Assembly: GCA_016256075.1 (NCBI GenBank)
Contig: SDVU01000812.1
Coordinates: 1 to 10,368 of the forward strand
Direction: 5' to 3'
DNA from: Dictyocoela muelleri
Taxonomy: Eukaryota > Microsporidia
DNA: 10,368 bases
The stretch's first letter is position 1; every line of letters starts with the position of its first letter. Under the pieces are notes generated by a model. That model saw nothing but the letters and a program-made list of their open reading frames with translations. It ran no database searches and was not told the DNA's origin. This document shows, piece after piece, positions 1 through 7,743 of this stretch. The position numbers and the translations under genes were made by a program.

Positions 1-590
1 AAAAAATAAAAATAACCCTTATGGTCGTGACAAAAAAAAATAAAATCATTAATTTTAAAAAATTTTTAATTTAAAATTAATTAATTATCAATTTTATTTA
101 AAATTAATTCATTATCAATTTTATAAAAAAATTAATTCATTATCAATTTTATAAAAAAATTAATTCATTATCAATTTTATAAAAAATTAATAATTTCGTA
201 ATAAATTGTATAAAATTTAAATTACAATCTCCAGAAAGACTCTTTTAATCATATAAATTATTAAATATTTATTTAAGATCGATCTTAAAACTGCTATACA
301 CACTAACGTTATATAAACAAATTGGCTTTGTTTAAAAAGAGGATTGCTTTAAAACCACAATATAACAAAATATTAAAAAACTTTTTTTAGGTATATGATC
401 AAAAGAGATTTCTTTGATGATTATTTGATTGATTTTATACAATTTATTACGAATTTATTAATTTTTAATAAAATTGATAATAAATTAATTTTAAATAAAA
501 TTGATAATTATTTGATTTTAAATTAAAAAATTTTTAAAATTAATGATTTTATTTTTTTATCACGACCATAAGGGTTATTTTTATTTTTTT
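1..590. mobile_element. Foldback/MITE-like element made of a long inverted repeat
   Basis: The first roughly 258 bases and the stretch at about 392-590 are reverse complements with small gaps. Both outer ends carry ATAACCCTTATGGTCGTGA, and both arms then run through the same AT-rich sequence, including TCGTAATAAATTGTATAAAAT and CTCTTTTRATCATATA near the inner ends. Only about 130 bases (259-391) lie between the arms, and no coding frame is visible. This is the structure of a non-autonomous foldback or MITE. The parent family is not clear from the ends. The left end coincides with the window edge, so the target duplication cannot be seen and the element may begin slightly outside. The right end lies next to a transposase that lacks its N-terminal part, so the element may have inserted into it. 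Confidence 0.8.
102..185. repeat. 28-bp tandem repeat, three copies, in the left arm of the foldback element
   Basis: Three identical 28-base units start at 102, 130 and 158, each beginning AATTAATTCATTATCAATTT and ending ATAAAAA. A shorter diverged copy precedes them at 79-101. The opposite arm of the foldback has only one comparable full unit plus the short one, so two extra copies were gained in the left arm, or lost from the right arm, after the arms formed. Confidence 0.85.
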
Positions 591-609
591 TGTTGGGTAA
601 GGTAATTAA

Positions 610-1235
610 GTATCCGAGAACCGATGGGATCAAAAAAAATCGTTTGATATTTTACAAAAATATTACAGTTATTTTCAACCGATAGGAGGCGAAGGTATAA
701 TAGTCGAGGTCGATGAATCGAAATTTGGCAAAAAAAATCGCGGTCATAGAGTTGAAGGTGTGTGGGTCATTGGGGCTCTTGAAGGAAGTTATGATAGGCG
801 AATTATTTTGAAGGTGTGTGTGAAGAAAGAAGCTCAAAAGAATTAACTGATTTATTTAAAAAATTTGTTAATCAAGACTCAATTATATATTCTGATTTCT
901 GGAGAGGCTATTCAAGAGTTAAGGATACATTTATAGAGCATCATCCAGTAAACCATTCAAAAGAGTTTGTTGAGAATAATATAGGTGTTCATATCAACAC
1001 AATTGAAGGTTGCTGGTCTTATATTAAAAAGAGAATACATTTCCGTTACGGTGTGAAAAGCTTAATTGATATATATTTGCTTCGCTTTATGTTAAATCGA
1101 AATGAAAAGGAAAATGCCTTAGATTATTTAATAAAATTAATTATTAACTATTTTTTTATTTTAATTATTTTCCCTATAATCGTTAGAAGGGTAAATTACG
1201 AAAAAAAATCATACACCTCCATTTTATCGAACTAA
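610..1235 (+). pseudogene. Merlin (IS1016/ISXO2-like) DDE transposase, 5'-truncated and frameshifted (Merlin copy 1)
   Basis: This is the transposase of a Merlin DNA transposon, which cuts and pastes the element. Two overlapping + frames carry it. The first (610-846) reads VSENRWDQ, ILQKYYSYFQPIGGEG, VEVDESKFGKKNRGHRVEG and VWVIGALEG, ending at a TAA at 844-846. The second (from about 816) reads FVNQDSIIYSDFWRGYSRV, HHPVNHSKEFV and INTIEGCWSYIKK. The catalytic acids are all visible: Asp at 712-714, Asp at 894-896 and Glu at 1005-1007, the last pair 37 codons apart as expected in this family. The frame change falls in the GTGTGTGT run at about 814-821; an extra GT there would explain it. The N-terminal zinc ribbon and most of the helix-turn-helix are absent, and the homology stops close to the foldback element ending at 590. 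The last 30 or so codons (FFILIIFPII onward) do not look like family sequence and are probably read-through into the element's 3' flank. No TIR was identified for this copy. Confidence 0.88.
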
Positions 1236-1290
1236 GGCCTATGGAATCCTTTTTTTTATTAATTTCGATCCCCTCGTGGTTTTTAATTTA

Positions 1291-1583
1291 TAAAATTTTT
1301 GGTGATGATGTAAAATTTTTGGGTTTTGGAAAAATTTTGGGGTTTTTAAAAAAATTTTGGGGTTTTTGAAAATTTTTGGGGTTTGGGAAAATCTTTGGGT
1401 AAATATAAATAAAAGGTTATTAATTTAAATAAATCAATTTAAAAATAATTTAATGAAAAAATAATTAAATAAATAATTTAATTTAAAAAATAATTTAATT
1501 AAATAATTTAATTAAAAAATTTAATTAAAAATATTTTAATAATCAAATAAATTAATTTAAAAATAATTAAAAAAAATAATTAA
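1291..1583. repeat. Left long terminal inverted repeat of Merlin copy 2
   Basis: The sequence pairs with 2500-2748 in inverted orientation. The outer third is G-rich on the + strand; the inner two thirds are almost pure A/T. The left arm is about 40 bases longer than the right, mostly because of one extra G-rich unit and extra AATTTAATTAAA-type sequence. Boundaries are approximate. Confidence 0.7.
1311..1399 (+). repeat. G-rich tandem repeat of about 19-20 bp inside the left Merlin TIR
   Basis: About 4.5 units of the pattern AAAATTTTGGGGTTTTT are arranged head to tail, giving G runs at 1321-1323, 1339-1342, 1359-1362, 1378-1381, 1385-1387 and 1397-1399. The right arm has a degenerate counterpart at about 2660-2730, seen as C runs on the + strand. 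Repeated units in a subterminal region are typical of transposase binding sites, but that role is an inference here. Confidence 0.75.
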
Positions 1584-1607
1584 ATAAAATATTTAAATAA
1601 ATTAATT

Positions 1608-2470
1608 TTAAAATAATTTAATTAATTTTTCAAAAAATTGATATTTAGTATTATTTTTAATATTTAGTCGAAATACAAACTCTGAAAAGTATAATTCAAG
1701 ATTTTTGCGACTATTTTGGTATTTGGACCACAAAACTCTTTCAAATCGAGGCCATAAATTTATAACGCATTGAGTGTGGACACCAGTTTCTTCATCAACA
1801 AATCCTTCAGTATGGTTCACAGTACAAAGAATATACTGAGGATTATCTATAAAAAAGGCTTTATAGGCTGGCTACTCATCAGAAAATATTATAGAGTGCT
1901 ACTAATTGCTTCAGCTATAACTCTTTCAAGTACAGCTTTTGATATATTGCAAATTGATTTTTAAAAAAATTCTCGGAATTTCGTTAAATTGCTCCGAAAA
2001 GCCATTGCTGTTAGCATTACCCACTCCCATTATATTTACAGTGAGAAATTAGTGTTTCATTGATTTTCAAAAATCCTTTCACCACCTAATTTAACAAATT
2101 TGGAATTAATATATGCATTTATTTTTGTTCGTAGCAAAGTGTAATACTTTTGAATAGATTTGCTGCTAATATTCAATTCATATGCCTCTTCCACGATTTT
2201 ATACTCTTTGATAAAACAAAAAATTATTTCAAAGAATATATTTTATTAGCAACCTACATCCTAAAGCATTCGATATTTATATGACGAATTTTCTTTTGCA
2301 ATGAGTACAATAGTATCGTTTACCTTTATTTTTGCCTTTTTCATTATATAATAATAGTGCACTGTTAAAATGCTTACATTTATATTCCTTATTTAAAAAT
2401 GCGTAATGTTGCAAAATAAATTCTACGTCTTCTTGTGACTGTAGACATCTATTATTTTCGAATTTTTTAA
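1608..2470 (-). pseudogene. Merlin transposase relic (copy 2), catalytic residues lost
   Basis: Read on the minus strand, the pieces follow the Merlin order. An N-terminal zinc ribbon (CKHFNSALLLYNEKGK then YYCTHCKRKFV, about 2450-2280) is followed by a helix-turn-helix segment (YKIVEEAYELNISSKSIQKY and LLRTKINAYI, to about 2100) and then by the DDE domain. In that domain GGERIF leads into NETLISHCKYN, followed by QQWLFGAI, FSDE-stop-PAYKAFFIDNPQY, and NHTEGFVDEETGVHTQ with VINLWPRFE. The first catalytic Asp, expected in a DET motif, is Asn (codon at 2059-2061). The second Asp is kept (1878-1880). The expected Glu before LW is not there (VINLW). A TAG replaces the conserved Trp after SDE, and at least two frameshifts break the reading. 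The first zinc-ribbon Cys pair is also degenerate. This is an old, dead copy with a longest open piece of about 70 codons (1608-1820). Its motifs differ from copy 1, so it is another subfamily. Confidence 0.85.
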
Positions 2471-2499
2471 AAACATGTGTAAGTAATTCATACCCTATT

Positions 2500-2748
2500 T
2501 TTTAAATTATTTTTTTTTAATTATTTTTAAATTAATTTATTTAATTATTAAATTATTTTTAAATATAATTTTTTATTAAATTCTTTAATTAAAATATTTT
2601 TTAAATTAAAATATTTTTAAATTGATTTATTTAATTTAATAACTTTTTATTTATATTTCCCCAAAAATTTTCCAAAACCACAATTTTTTCCACCCTCCCT
2701 AAATTTTTCTAAAACTCAAAAATTTTACATCCTCACCAAATTTTTTTT
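2500..2748. repeat. Right long terminal inverted repeat of Merlin copy 2
   Basis: This is the inverted partner of 1291-1583. It carries the C-rich complement of the G-rich tandem units (for example TTTCCCCAAAAATTTTCC near 2658) and the same AT-rich inner part. The boundaries are approximate because the flanks are themselves almost pure A/T. Confidence 0.7.
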
Positions 2749-2839
2749 GAATCTCAAATTTAAATTTTAAATTTTCATAATATTTAAGATAATTCATATT
2801 AAATTATAAATATTAAATTATATGTAATTTATATAATTA

Positions 2840-2864
2840 CAGTCAATGTAGTATAATATGAACA
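2840..2864 (+). repeat. Left TIR of the pogo/Tigger element
   Basis: The 25-bp end (CAGTCAATGTAGTATAATAT then GAACA) matches the right TIR at 23 positions and sits directly after a TA. Its inner half, ATAATATGAAC, recurs nearby as CATAAT and TAATATGAAC around 2887-2911. Confidence 0.92.
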
Positions 2865-2886
2865 CCAAGGGACTCATATTTTTCGT

Positions 2887-2911
2887 GTTCATAATATAAT
2901 GTAATATGAAC
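2887..2911. repeat. Subterminal inverted copies of the TIR core
   Basis: GTTCATAATAT and TAATATGAAC face each other within 25 bases, repeating the inner TIR core TAATATGAAC. The right end has the same core several times (4575-4585, 4653-4659 in short form, 4669-4679 and 4685-4695). Such spaced copies are candidates for binding by the CENP-B-like domain of the transposase; this role is inferred. Confidence 0.7.
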
Positions 2912-2984
2912 ATTATTTTTTAATATAACTTTAACAAAGCAAAAATTAAAAAAACTAGCAACACAAGTTTTATCATTTAAAATT

Positions 2985-4485
2985 TTATTCCTTACGAATC
3001 AGATAATCTGTAATCTTTGGATCTTTTGTGTTTTTCTCCTCGTTTTAAGGCTCCTTACATTTCCAAATATGATCTAAAACTGCAGAACAATGATATAAAA
3101 AGTATATTTACAATCCTTCCTGGGCCTTAATCGCATCTTTAAAAGTCATTAATAGATCATCTTCAAACAAAACAGATTATTCTTCAGGCTCGGGATCAAT
3201 TACTTCTTTATGAGATAAGATTAGTTTTTATAATATCTTATCATCTCCCGAATCATAATTATATATCGTTATATCGTATGTTTGATGTTCCTCATTACAC
3301 GGTTCTGTTACATCTTTACATTTTTTGTTATTTTCATCGGGTAAGTTATAGCAATTTTCTATTCCTTTATTAAAACAATTTTTCACGGTTTCTATTATCA
3401 GGCTATTCCATGATCTCGATATCCACATAATTGCATCAATCATTGTAATTTTTTAGTAGTATTCTCAAAACATAAAGAGTCTTCGGTATCAACCCTGTTA
3501 GACACATCACGTAGCATATTTTTTTATTCCCGTCTTTGAAGGCTTTGATAGTACCCTGATCTAGGGGTTAGATTAATGAAGTCGTGTTTTAGGGAAATAG
3601 AATAGTTCAATGTTTGATAGCTCTAGATCTTTTAGATGGACTAGAGCATTGTCCAATAATAAAAGGATTTTTATGTCTCTAATTTTCATGTCTTGATTTA
3701 AATGCTCTAACTACCTTGATAAAATATCTAAATTCATCCAACTATTTTTATTATTCTCGTAATACACTGGTAGAATGTTTATTTTGATTCCTTAAAAGCA
3801 CCTTGGTGATTAAAACTTTCCAATTAATAAATGTTTAAGCTTTTCTCTGGTTCTGCTAACAGCAAACAATAAAGTAACTCTTTATTTTGAGAATTTTCCG
3901 TTGGCTTTATCATTTTAATCAGTAATATAGGTTCTTTTACTACTTCGTTTATAAAATAGCCAGGTTTCATCACAATTGAATATGTTTTTCTCTTCATATT
4001 CGCTAATTTTGCTCTTTAAAGTATCTCCAAAACCTTCTAAAAGATTTTCATTTACCAAACTTGCTTCTCCATATATTTTATTTGATTTTAAACTATTTCT
4101 TTTAATAAAAGATGCAAGCCATCTAGTAGATGCTTTGAAGTCAGAAATTCAATTTGATTTGGGTATTTCCTGTGCTTTTGATACTAATACATCTGCGTTT
4201 ATTGTTACATTCTTGATTCTCATAAGTTGAAACCATTGATATAGAATCGGTCAATATGGATGGTTTTTCTTAAATTGAGTTTCGAATTTTTTTATCATTT
4301 GTTTCAACTATCTCAGAAATATCTCAATTTAGCAATTTATTGACAAGTCCAATAGATACATTAAATTTCAATGCTAATTGTCTTTGATTCTTATTATCCT
4401 CTACCTTCAAAGTCAATGCAAGAGCTCTTTTCTCTCCAAATGTTAGTTCTGTTCTTTTTCTCTTTTCAGTATTTTTTTCGTTCAT
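2985..4485 (-). pseudogene. pogo/Tigger transposase pseudogene
   Basis: The gene starts at the ATG at 4485 and reads MNEKNTEKRKRTELTFGEKR, then a helix-turn-helix (NQRQLALKFNVSIGLVNKLL) typical of the CENP-B/pogo N-terminus, before a TGA at 4324-4326. In shifted frames the DDE core follows: FNCDETWLFYK (first Asp, codon 3969-3971), RVTLLFAVSRTREKLKHLLI with GKFQSPRCF, LLDNALVHLKDLELSNIELF (second Asp, 3651-3653) and PLDQGTIKAFK (third Asp, 3559-3561). The last two Asp are about 30-31 codons apart, as in pogo. The open piece at 3228-3443 gives the C-terminal MIDAIMWISRSWNSL and ETVKNCFNKGIEN. The tail reads KDPKITDYLIRKE and stops at 2985-2987. The span of about 500 codons is the family's usual length. 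All three catalytic Asp codons survive, but many stops and frameshifts separate the blocks, so no full protein is made. Confidence 0.9.
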
Positions 4486-4683
4486 AATAAAGGGTGGTTT
4501 CTAAAAAAAAATTAACTACAAAATAAAACTAAAATCATTATTTTTATACGTTTTTTTAAAAAACCATGTTCATTGTTCATATTATAGAATTAAGATGAAC
4601 AATGCAACAACTCAACGTTAATTAAATCAAAAAATCGAAAATAAAATTCTACGTTCATAAAAAGGCGTATTCATATTATATAT

Positions 4684-4708
4684 TGTTCATATTATGCAAC
4701 ATTGACTG
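4684..4708 (-). repeat. Right TIR of the pogo/Tigger element
   Basis: Read on the minus strand it is CAGTCAATGTTGCATAATAT followed by GAACA, matching the left TIR at 23 of 25 positions. It is followed on the + strand by TA at 4709-4710. Confidence 0.92.
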
Positions 4709-4862
4709 TATATTAAAAAAGATATTTAAAAGATTTTAACCCAAACTTTTAATTAAAAATCCCAATTAACAATCGCATAAATGTTTCAGAAAATTCATTT
4801 ACAGCCTTTTTTTCTTTAGAAATCTTTGTCTAAAACTGAATTATTATAACCATTTCCCTATT

Positions 4863-5650
4863 TTACTGCTCTTCTTCACCATCTTGGGTTCGCCATTTTC
4901 GATTAAATATAGACCCTAAAGTCTAAATTTTGTTTGTATGTGTTCCATCTGGCGCTTTAAATCCCTCTGAAACATTTACGATTTTATGTTCCAAATTCAA
5001 TCTAGTGTAACAGATGGATATAATGGATATCCATCGTGCAAAAAAAAGAAAAATATTATTTTTTTCTTCAATAACATTCACCAATACCTCTTATTATCGA
5101 TTAATTACTCTTTTAACAAACATATTTTTTTCTAGTGTGTGATAAAACATTCTAAATATCCAAACAGTGTCAGGAGTTTCTCCATTCATTCGCGTAAGAG
5201 ATCTTAAAATTTTTATTCGGCAATAAACAGTTTCATCTACTTCAAAACACTATCATAACCACCTAGAAATCTATTTGCATTGTTTATTTTTTTAAATTCA
5301 TTTCTTATTGTTTTTCGTGCCGACTAAATTGTTTGATTTGAAACATTACAAATAATTATTAGATTTAATGGTATGATATATTCATTCAGAGACAGAATAA
5401 AAGGAATAAATATCTATGAATTTTGGTTTTAATATTTTTTATAGATATCCCTTTTGACAACTCTTTAGAGAATGCTATATATAATCTGTTTTCTATTGTT
5501 TTAAATGGTGATTTTTAAAAATGCATCATAATTGCAGTTGTCGCAATTTTTTTCTCCCTTAATACGCCATAATCTCTTAAAAAATTGAATGTGCTACCAA
5601 CACTTTTGAACAAATCATGGGAATATGTGAAATTTATGTTAATTTAGGGG
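4863..5650 (-). pseudogene. Merlin transposase relic of a third subfamily (Merlin copy 3)
   Basis: On the minus strand the order is again that of a Merlin transposase. FNFLRDYGVLREKK and, in a shifted frame, NCDNCNYDAFLK mark the start of the zinc ribbon (about 5600-5520). After a decayed middle, the open stretch CFEVDETVYCRIKILRSL continues through NGETPDTVWIFRMF and MFVKRVINR (about 5240-5095), carrying the first catalytic Asp at 5235-5237. Then HDGYPLYPSV has the second Asp (5033-5035), followed by LNLEHKIVNVSEGFKAPDG and THTNKI. The expected catalytic Glu after THTNKI is a TAG stop. The frame finally stops at 4863-4865. The VDET-x-x-C-R signature with TPDTVWI and DGYPxYPSV differs from copies 1 and 2. 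No convincing TIRs were found around it, so its ends are unknown. Confidence 0.83.
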
Positions 5651-5654
5651 TAAA

Positions 5655-5693
5655 AATTTCCAAAACTAAAGTTTTGCTTTTGTTTGGAAAATT
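5655..5693. repeat. Short inverted repeat beside Merlin copy 3
   Basis: AATTTCCAAAAC (5655-5666) faces GTTTGGAAAATT (5682-5693), and the inner CAAAAC-TAAA-GTTTTG adds a second overlapping hairpin. It lies just upstream of the N-terminal remains of copy 3 and may be part of that element's end, but there is no matching copy on the other side. Confidence 0.5.
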
Positions 5694-6478
5694 GCCTACA
5701 TTAAAAAAATATAAATTAAAATTTTCGAATATAGTAATTTTACAAACAAGACCAAGTATTTCTTCATATATATTATATATATTTAGACTCTGAATGGTGC
5801 GAATTTATAAATGTTGTCATATTAAATCTGAGATAATCACATAATAATATAATTGTCTAGTTTTGTAACTTGTTTACTGACAAATTGTGGAATAGAAAGT
5901 ATATAATTAGTAAAAACATTGATTTTATATTAAAAATCTGAATTAGGTCGGTATTTTTCTTATAAACGCATTTTTTATTAATTAATCATGATTTATATAT
6001 GGCATTGATAGCAAAATTTGAGTTTCGGAATTTGCAATACTTTTGAATATTATCACATATAATATTGTAATTATATTAATTCATTTTTATAAGCTTTATA
6101 TTTTCTTTTAAACCCTTGAGGGATATCCACCTAGTTGATGCCATAAACGTAATTACATACTAGAGGAGATTTTGGAAAAGAATTTATTTGATGTCGTCGA
6201 TGATTGTGCTTCAGTCGAAAATTCACATTTTATTTATATTTAAAAAATCAATTTTAAATAAAAATCAAAATTTTAATTTCTTCTTTTTTCAAAAATCAAT
6301 TTTTCGGCGGAAAAACCAGAGTTTATGATTTTAGACCTTTTATTTGAGAATTGGGAGTTTATTTGATTATTCGTAAAAAGTTTTACTTAAATCTAGAATG
6401 TATGTGAACCTGTTTGGCGCATTATACTTGATTAATTGAAAATTATTTATTATCCAAATAACCATTTTTATGGTGTGA

Positions 6479-6526
6479 AATTATAGATTTCGGGAATTAT
6501 AGATTTTAGGAATTAGCGATTTAAGA
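6479..6526 (+). repeat. 16-bp tandem repeat, about three copies
   Basis: AATTATAGATTTCGGG (6479-6494) is followed by AATTATAGATTTTAGG (6495-6510) and a diverged AATTAGCGATTTAAG (6511-6525). The GATTTCGGG-AATT part resembles the reverse complement of AATTCCGAAATC at 7677-7688, so it may belong to the same repeat family as the motif clusters further right. Confidence 0.65.
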
Positions 6527-6722
6527 AAGTCGCGATTCAAATTTTTTGTTTAAAAAGTTATTTAATTAAATATTTATTAAATATTTTAACTACAAAATAT
6601 AATATCAAACATCTTTCAAATATAATTTTATAATCACTAATACAGTTGGGTTATCTAAATTCAATTTATTTAGGTCATTGATTCTAGCCCTTTATTAATG
6701 CACTTTTTTAGAAAGAATACAG

Positions 6723-6756
6723 ATGTGGTGCTAATAGCGCTCTGTGCGCGCCACAT
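6723..6756. repeat. GC-rich hairpin
   Basis: ATGTGGTGC (6723-6731) can pair with GCGCCACAT (6748-6756), giving nine pairs with one G-T, around a 16-base loop that contains the palindrome AGCGCT. The surrounding sequence is strongly A/T, so this is a local compositional island. No tRNA or known small RNA pattern was recognised in it. Confidence 0.6.
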
Positions 6757-6878
6757 ATTACATTATTTATAAATGCATAATCTTATATAGATGCCGATTT
6801 TTTTCCTGAAGTCCTAAAATTTAGGTGCTGTTAAATTTCCTAATATGCATTAGGGGTTTCAATATCAGACGATTTTCC

Positions 6879-6925
6879 AATCCCGGGATTTCAGGATTAC
6901 ATTTATTAATTCTGGGATCCCGGGA
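6879..6925. repeat. Palindromic TCCCGGGA motif pair
   Basis: AATCCCGGGATT (6879-6890) and GGGATCCCGGGA (6914-6925) are two near-perfect palindromes 23 bases apart in otherwise A/T-rich sequence. Related motifs recur at 7658-7743. Confidence 0.7.
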
Positions 6926-7323
6926 ATATTTTTTTTACTATAAACAGAAATCTTCAATTTTTTTACATAAAATCATTAAAAAGTACGATATACTTCAATT
7001 TTGTATTAAAAGTATTATCAAGTAAATTTGTTTAATAATATAAGTAGAATAAAAATGCCTACTTATTTTTTTGTGAATAAAACATTTGTAAAAACAGGTC
7101 GTCTAAGGTTTTGAAATAAAAAGACTCTTAATTATTACCAAATATTTTCAACTGAAAAAAAAGTACGTCAGATTTCACGCTTGCAGGTTTTATGTTCATA
7201 TTTTACGAGACTTGTTTATAAAAATAACTACTGCTTTTTCTATTTATGAAAATAAACATTTATTGTTATACTTTTGAAGAATTAGATTCGAATCTAGTAA
7301 ACTTGATCGGTGTAAAAATCTCT

Positions 7324-7352
7324 TTAATTAATTAATTAATTAATTAATTAAT
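7324..7352. repeat. TTAA microsatellite
   Basis: About seven uninterrupted copies of the palindromic tetramer TTAA/ATTA lie in a row. It is simple sequence with no sign of a gene around it. Confidence 0.9.
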
Positions 7353-7657
7353 AAAAATAATTTTCTGCAGTAAAGATGTTTGAATTATATTTTAATCTTC
7401 AACCCCTTATAGAAGATATAATTTTACTTGACGTATCTTTCTTTTATAAGTTTTTAAATCTAAATTAGATTTAAAAAAATTCGATTTCAATTATTTAAAC
7501 AAATTAAAAATTATTCACCAGTTTAAATAGAAGAATGTTATAAGATAAATTCTAGTTAAGAAACATTGCTTATAAATCGGTGGATTTAGAAAAGATGACT
7601 GTCTAAATTATACCCTTTTCTTTCATTATTTGTATATGAATTTATAATGGACTCTGC

Positions 7658-7743
7658 AATCCCAGATCATTTTTTAATTCCGAAATCACGGGATTAAACT
7701 TTCTTTGATCCCGAGATTAGAAAAAGGCAGAATCCCGAGATTT
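7658..7743. repeat. Cluster of four AATCCCGAGATT-like motifs
   Basis: AATCCCAGAT (7658-7667), AATCACGGGATT (7684-7695, reverse orientation), GATCCCGAGATT (7707-7718) and AATCCCGAGATTT (7731-7743) are diverged copies of one palindrome-like core, spaced about 23-26 bases apart. They match the pair at 6879-6925. Confidence 0.7.

Larger units (their letters stand above)
1291..2748 (-). mobile_element. Merlin DNA transposon, decayed, with long inverted repeats (Merlin copy 2)
   Basis: A minus-strand Merlin transposase relic is enclosed by two arms that are inverted copies of each other (about 1291-1583 and 2500-2748). The pairing runs from the outer GGTGATGATGTAAAATTTTT (left) against GGTGAGGATGTAAAATTTTT (right, reverse complement), through AAATATAAATAAAA and AATAAATCAATTTAAAAATA, to AAATAAATTAATTTAAAAAT. 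The arms are unusually long for Merlin. The exact outer ends and the expected 8-9 bp target duplication could not be fixed in this AT-rich context. The element is about 1.46 kb long, a usual size for an autonomous Merlin, but its transposase is dead. Confidence 0.75.
2840..4708 (-). mobile_element. pogo/Tigger-type DNA transposon (Tc1/mariner superfamily), full-length but inactive
   Basis: The element is 1869 bp, begins CAGTCAATGTAG at 2840 and ends with the inverted CAGTCAATGTTG at 4708. It is flanked on both sides by TA (2838-2839 and 4709-4710), the target duplication of this superfamily. The CAGT start is the usual pogo/Tigger end. Inside is one minus-strand transposase relic spanning 2985-4485, leaving about 145 bp of 5' and 220 bp of 3' non-coding sequence in + coordinates. 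The ends still match at 23 of 25 positions while the gene has many lesions, which suggests moderate age. Confidence 0.93.

Noticed and set aside
652-837. Minus-strand open frame of 61 codons opposite Merlin copy 1
   Set aside because: It lies antisense to the recognised DDE domain and has no family features.
1770-1964. Plus-strand open frame of 64 codons
   Set aside because: It is antisense to the SDE and NHTEGFVDEE blocks of Merlin copy 2, which account for the sequence.
3976-4230. Plus-strand open frame of 84 codons, hydrophobic
   Set aside because: It is opposite the pogo transposase relic between the helix-turn-helix and the first catalytic Asp, and starts beside that Asp; a shadow, not a membrane protein.
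6825-7025. Plus-strand open frame of 66 codons
   Set aside because: It begins at a non-ATG codon, crosses the TCCCGGGA palindromes and has no recognisable content.
7284-7298. TAGATTCGAATCTA, similar to a tRNA B box/T-arm
   Set aside because: The word is a simple palindrome; no A box, acceptor stem or cloverleaf can be drawn around it.
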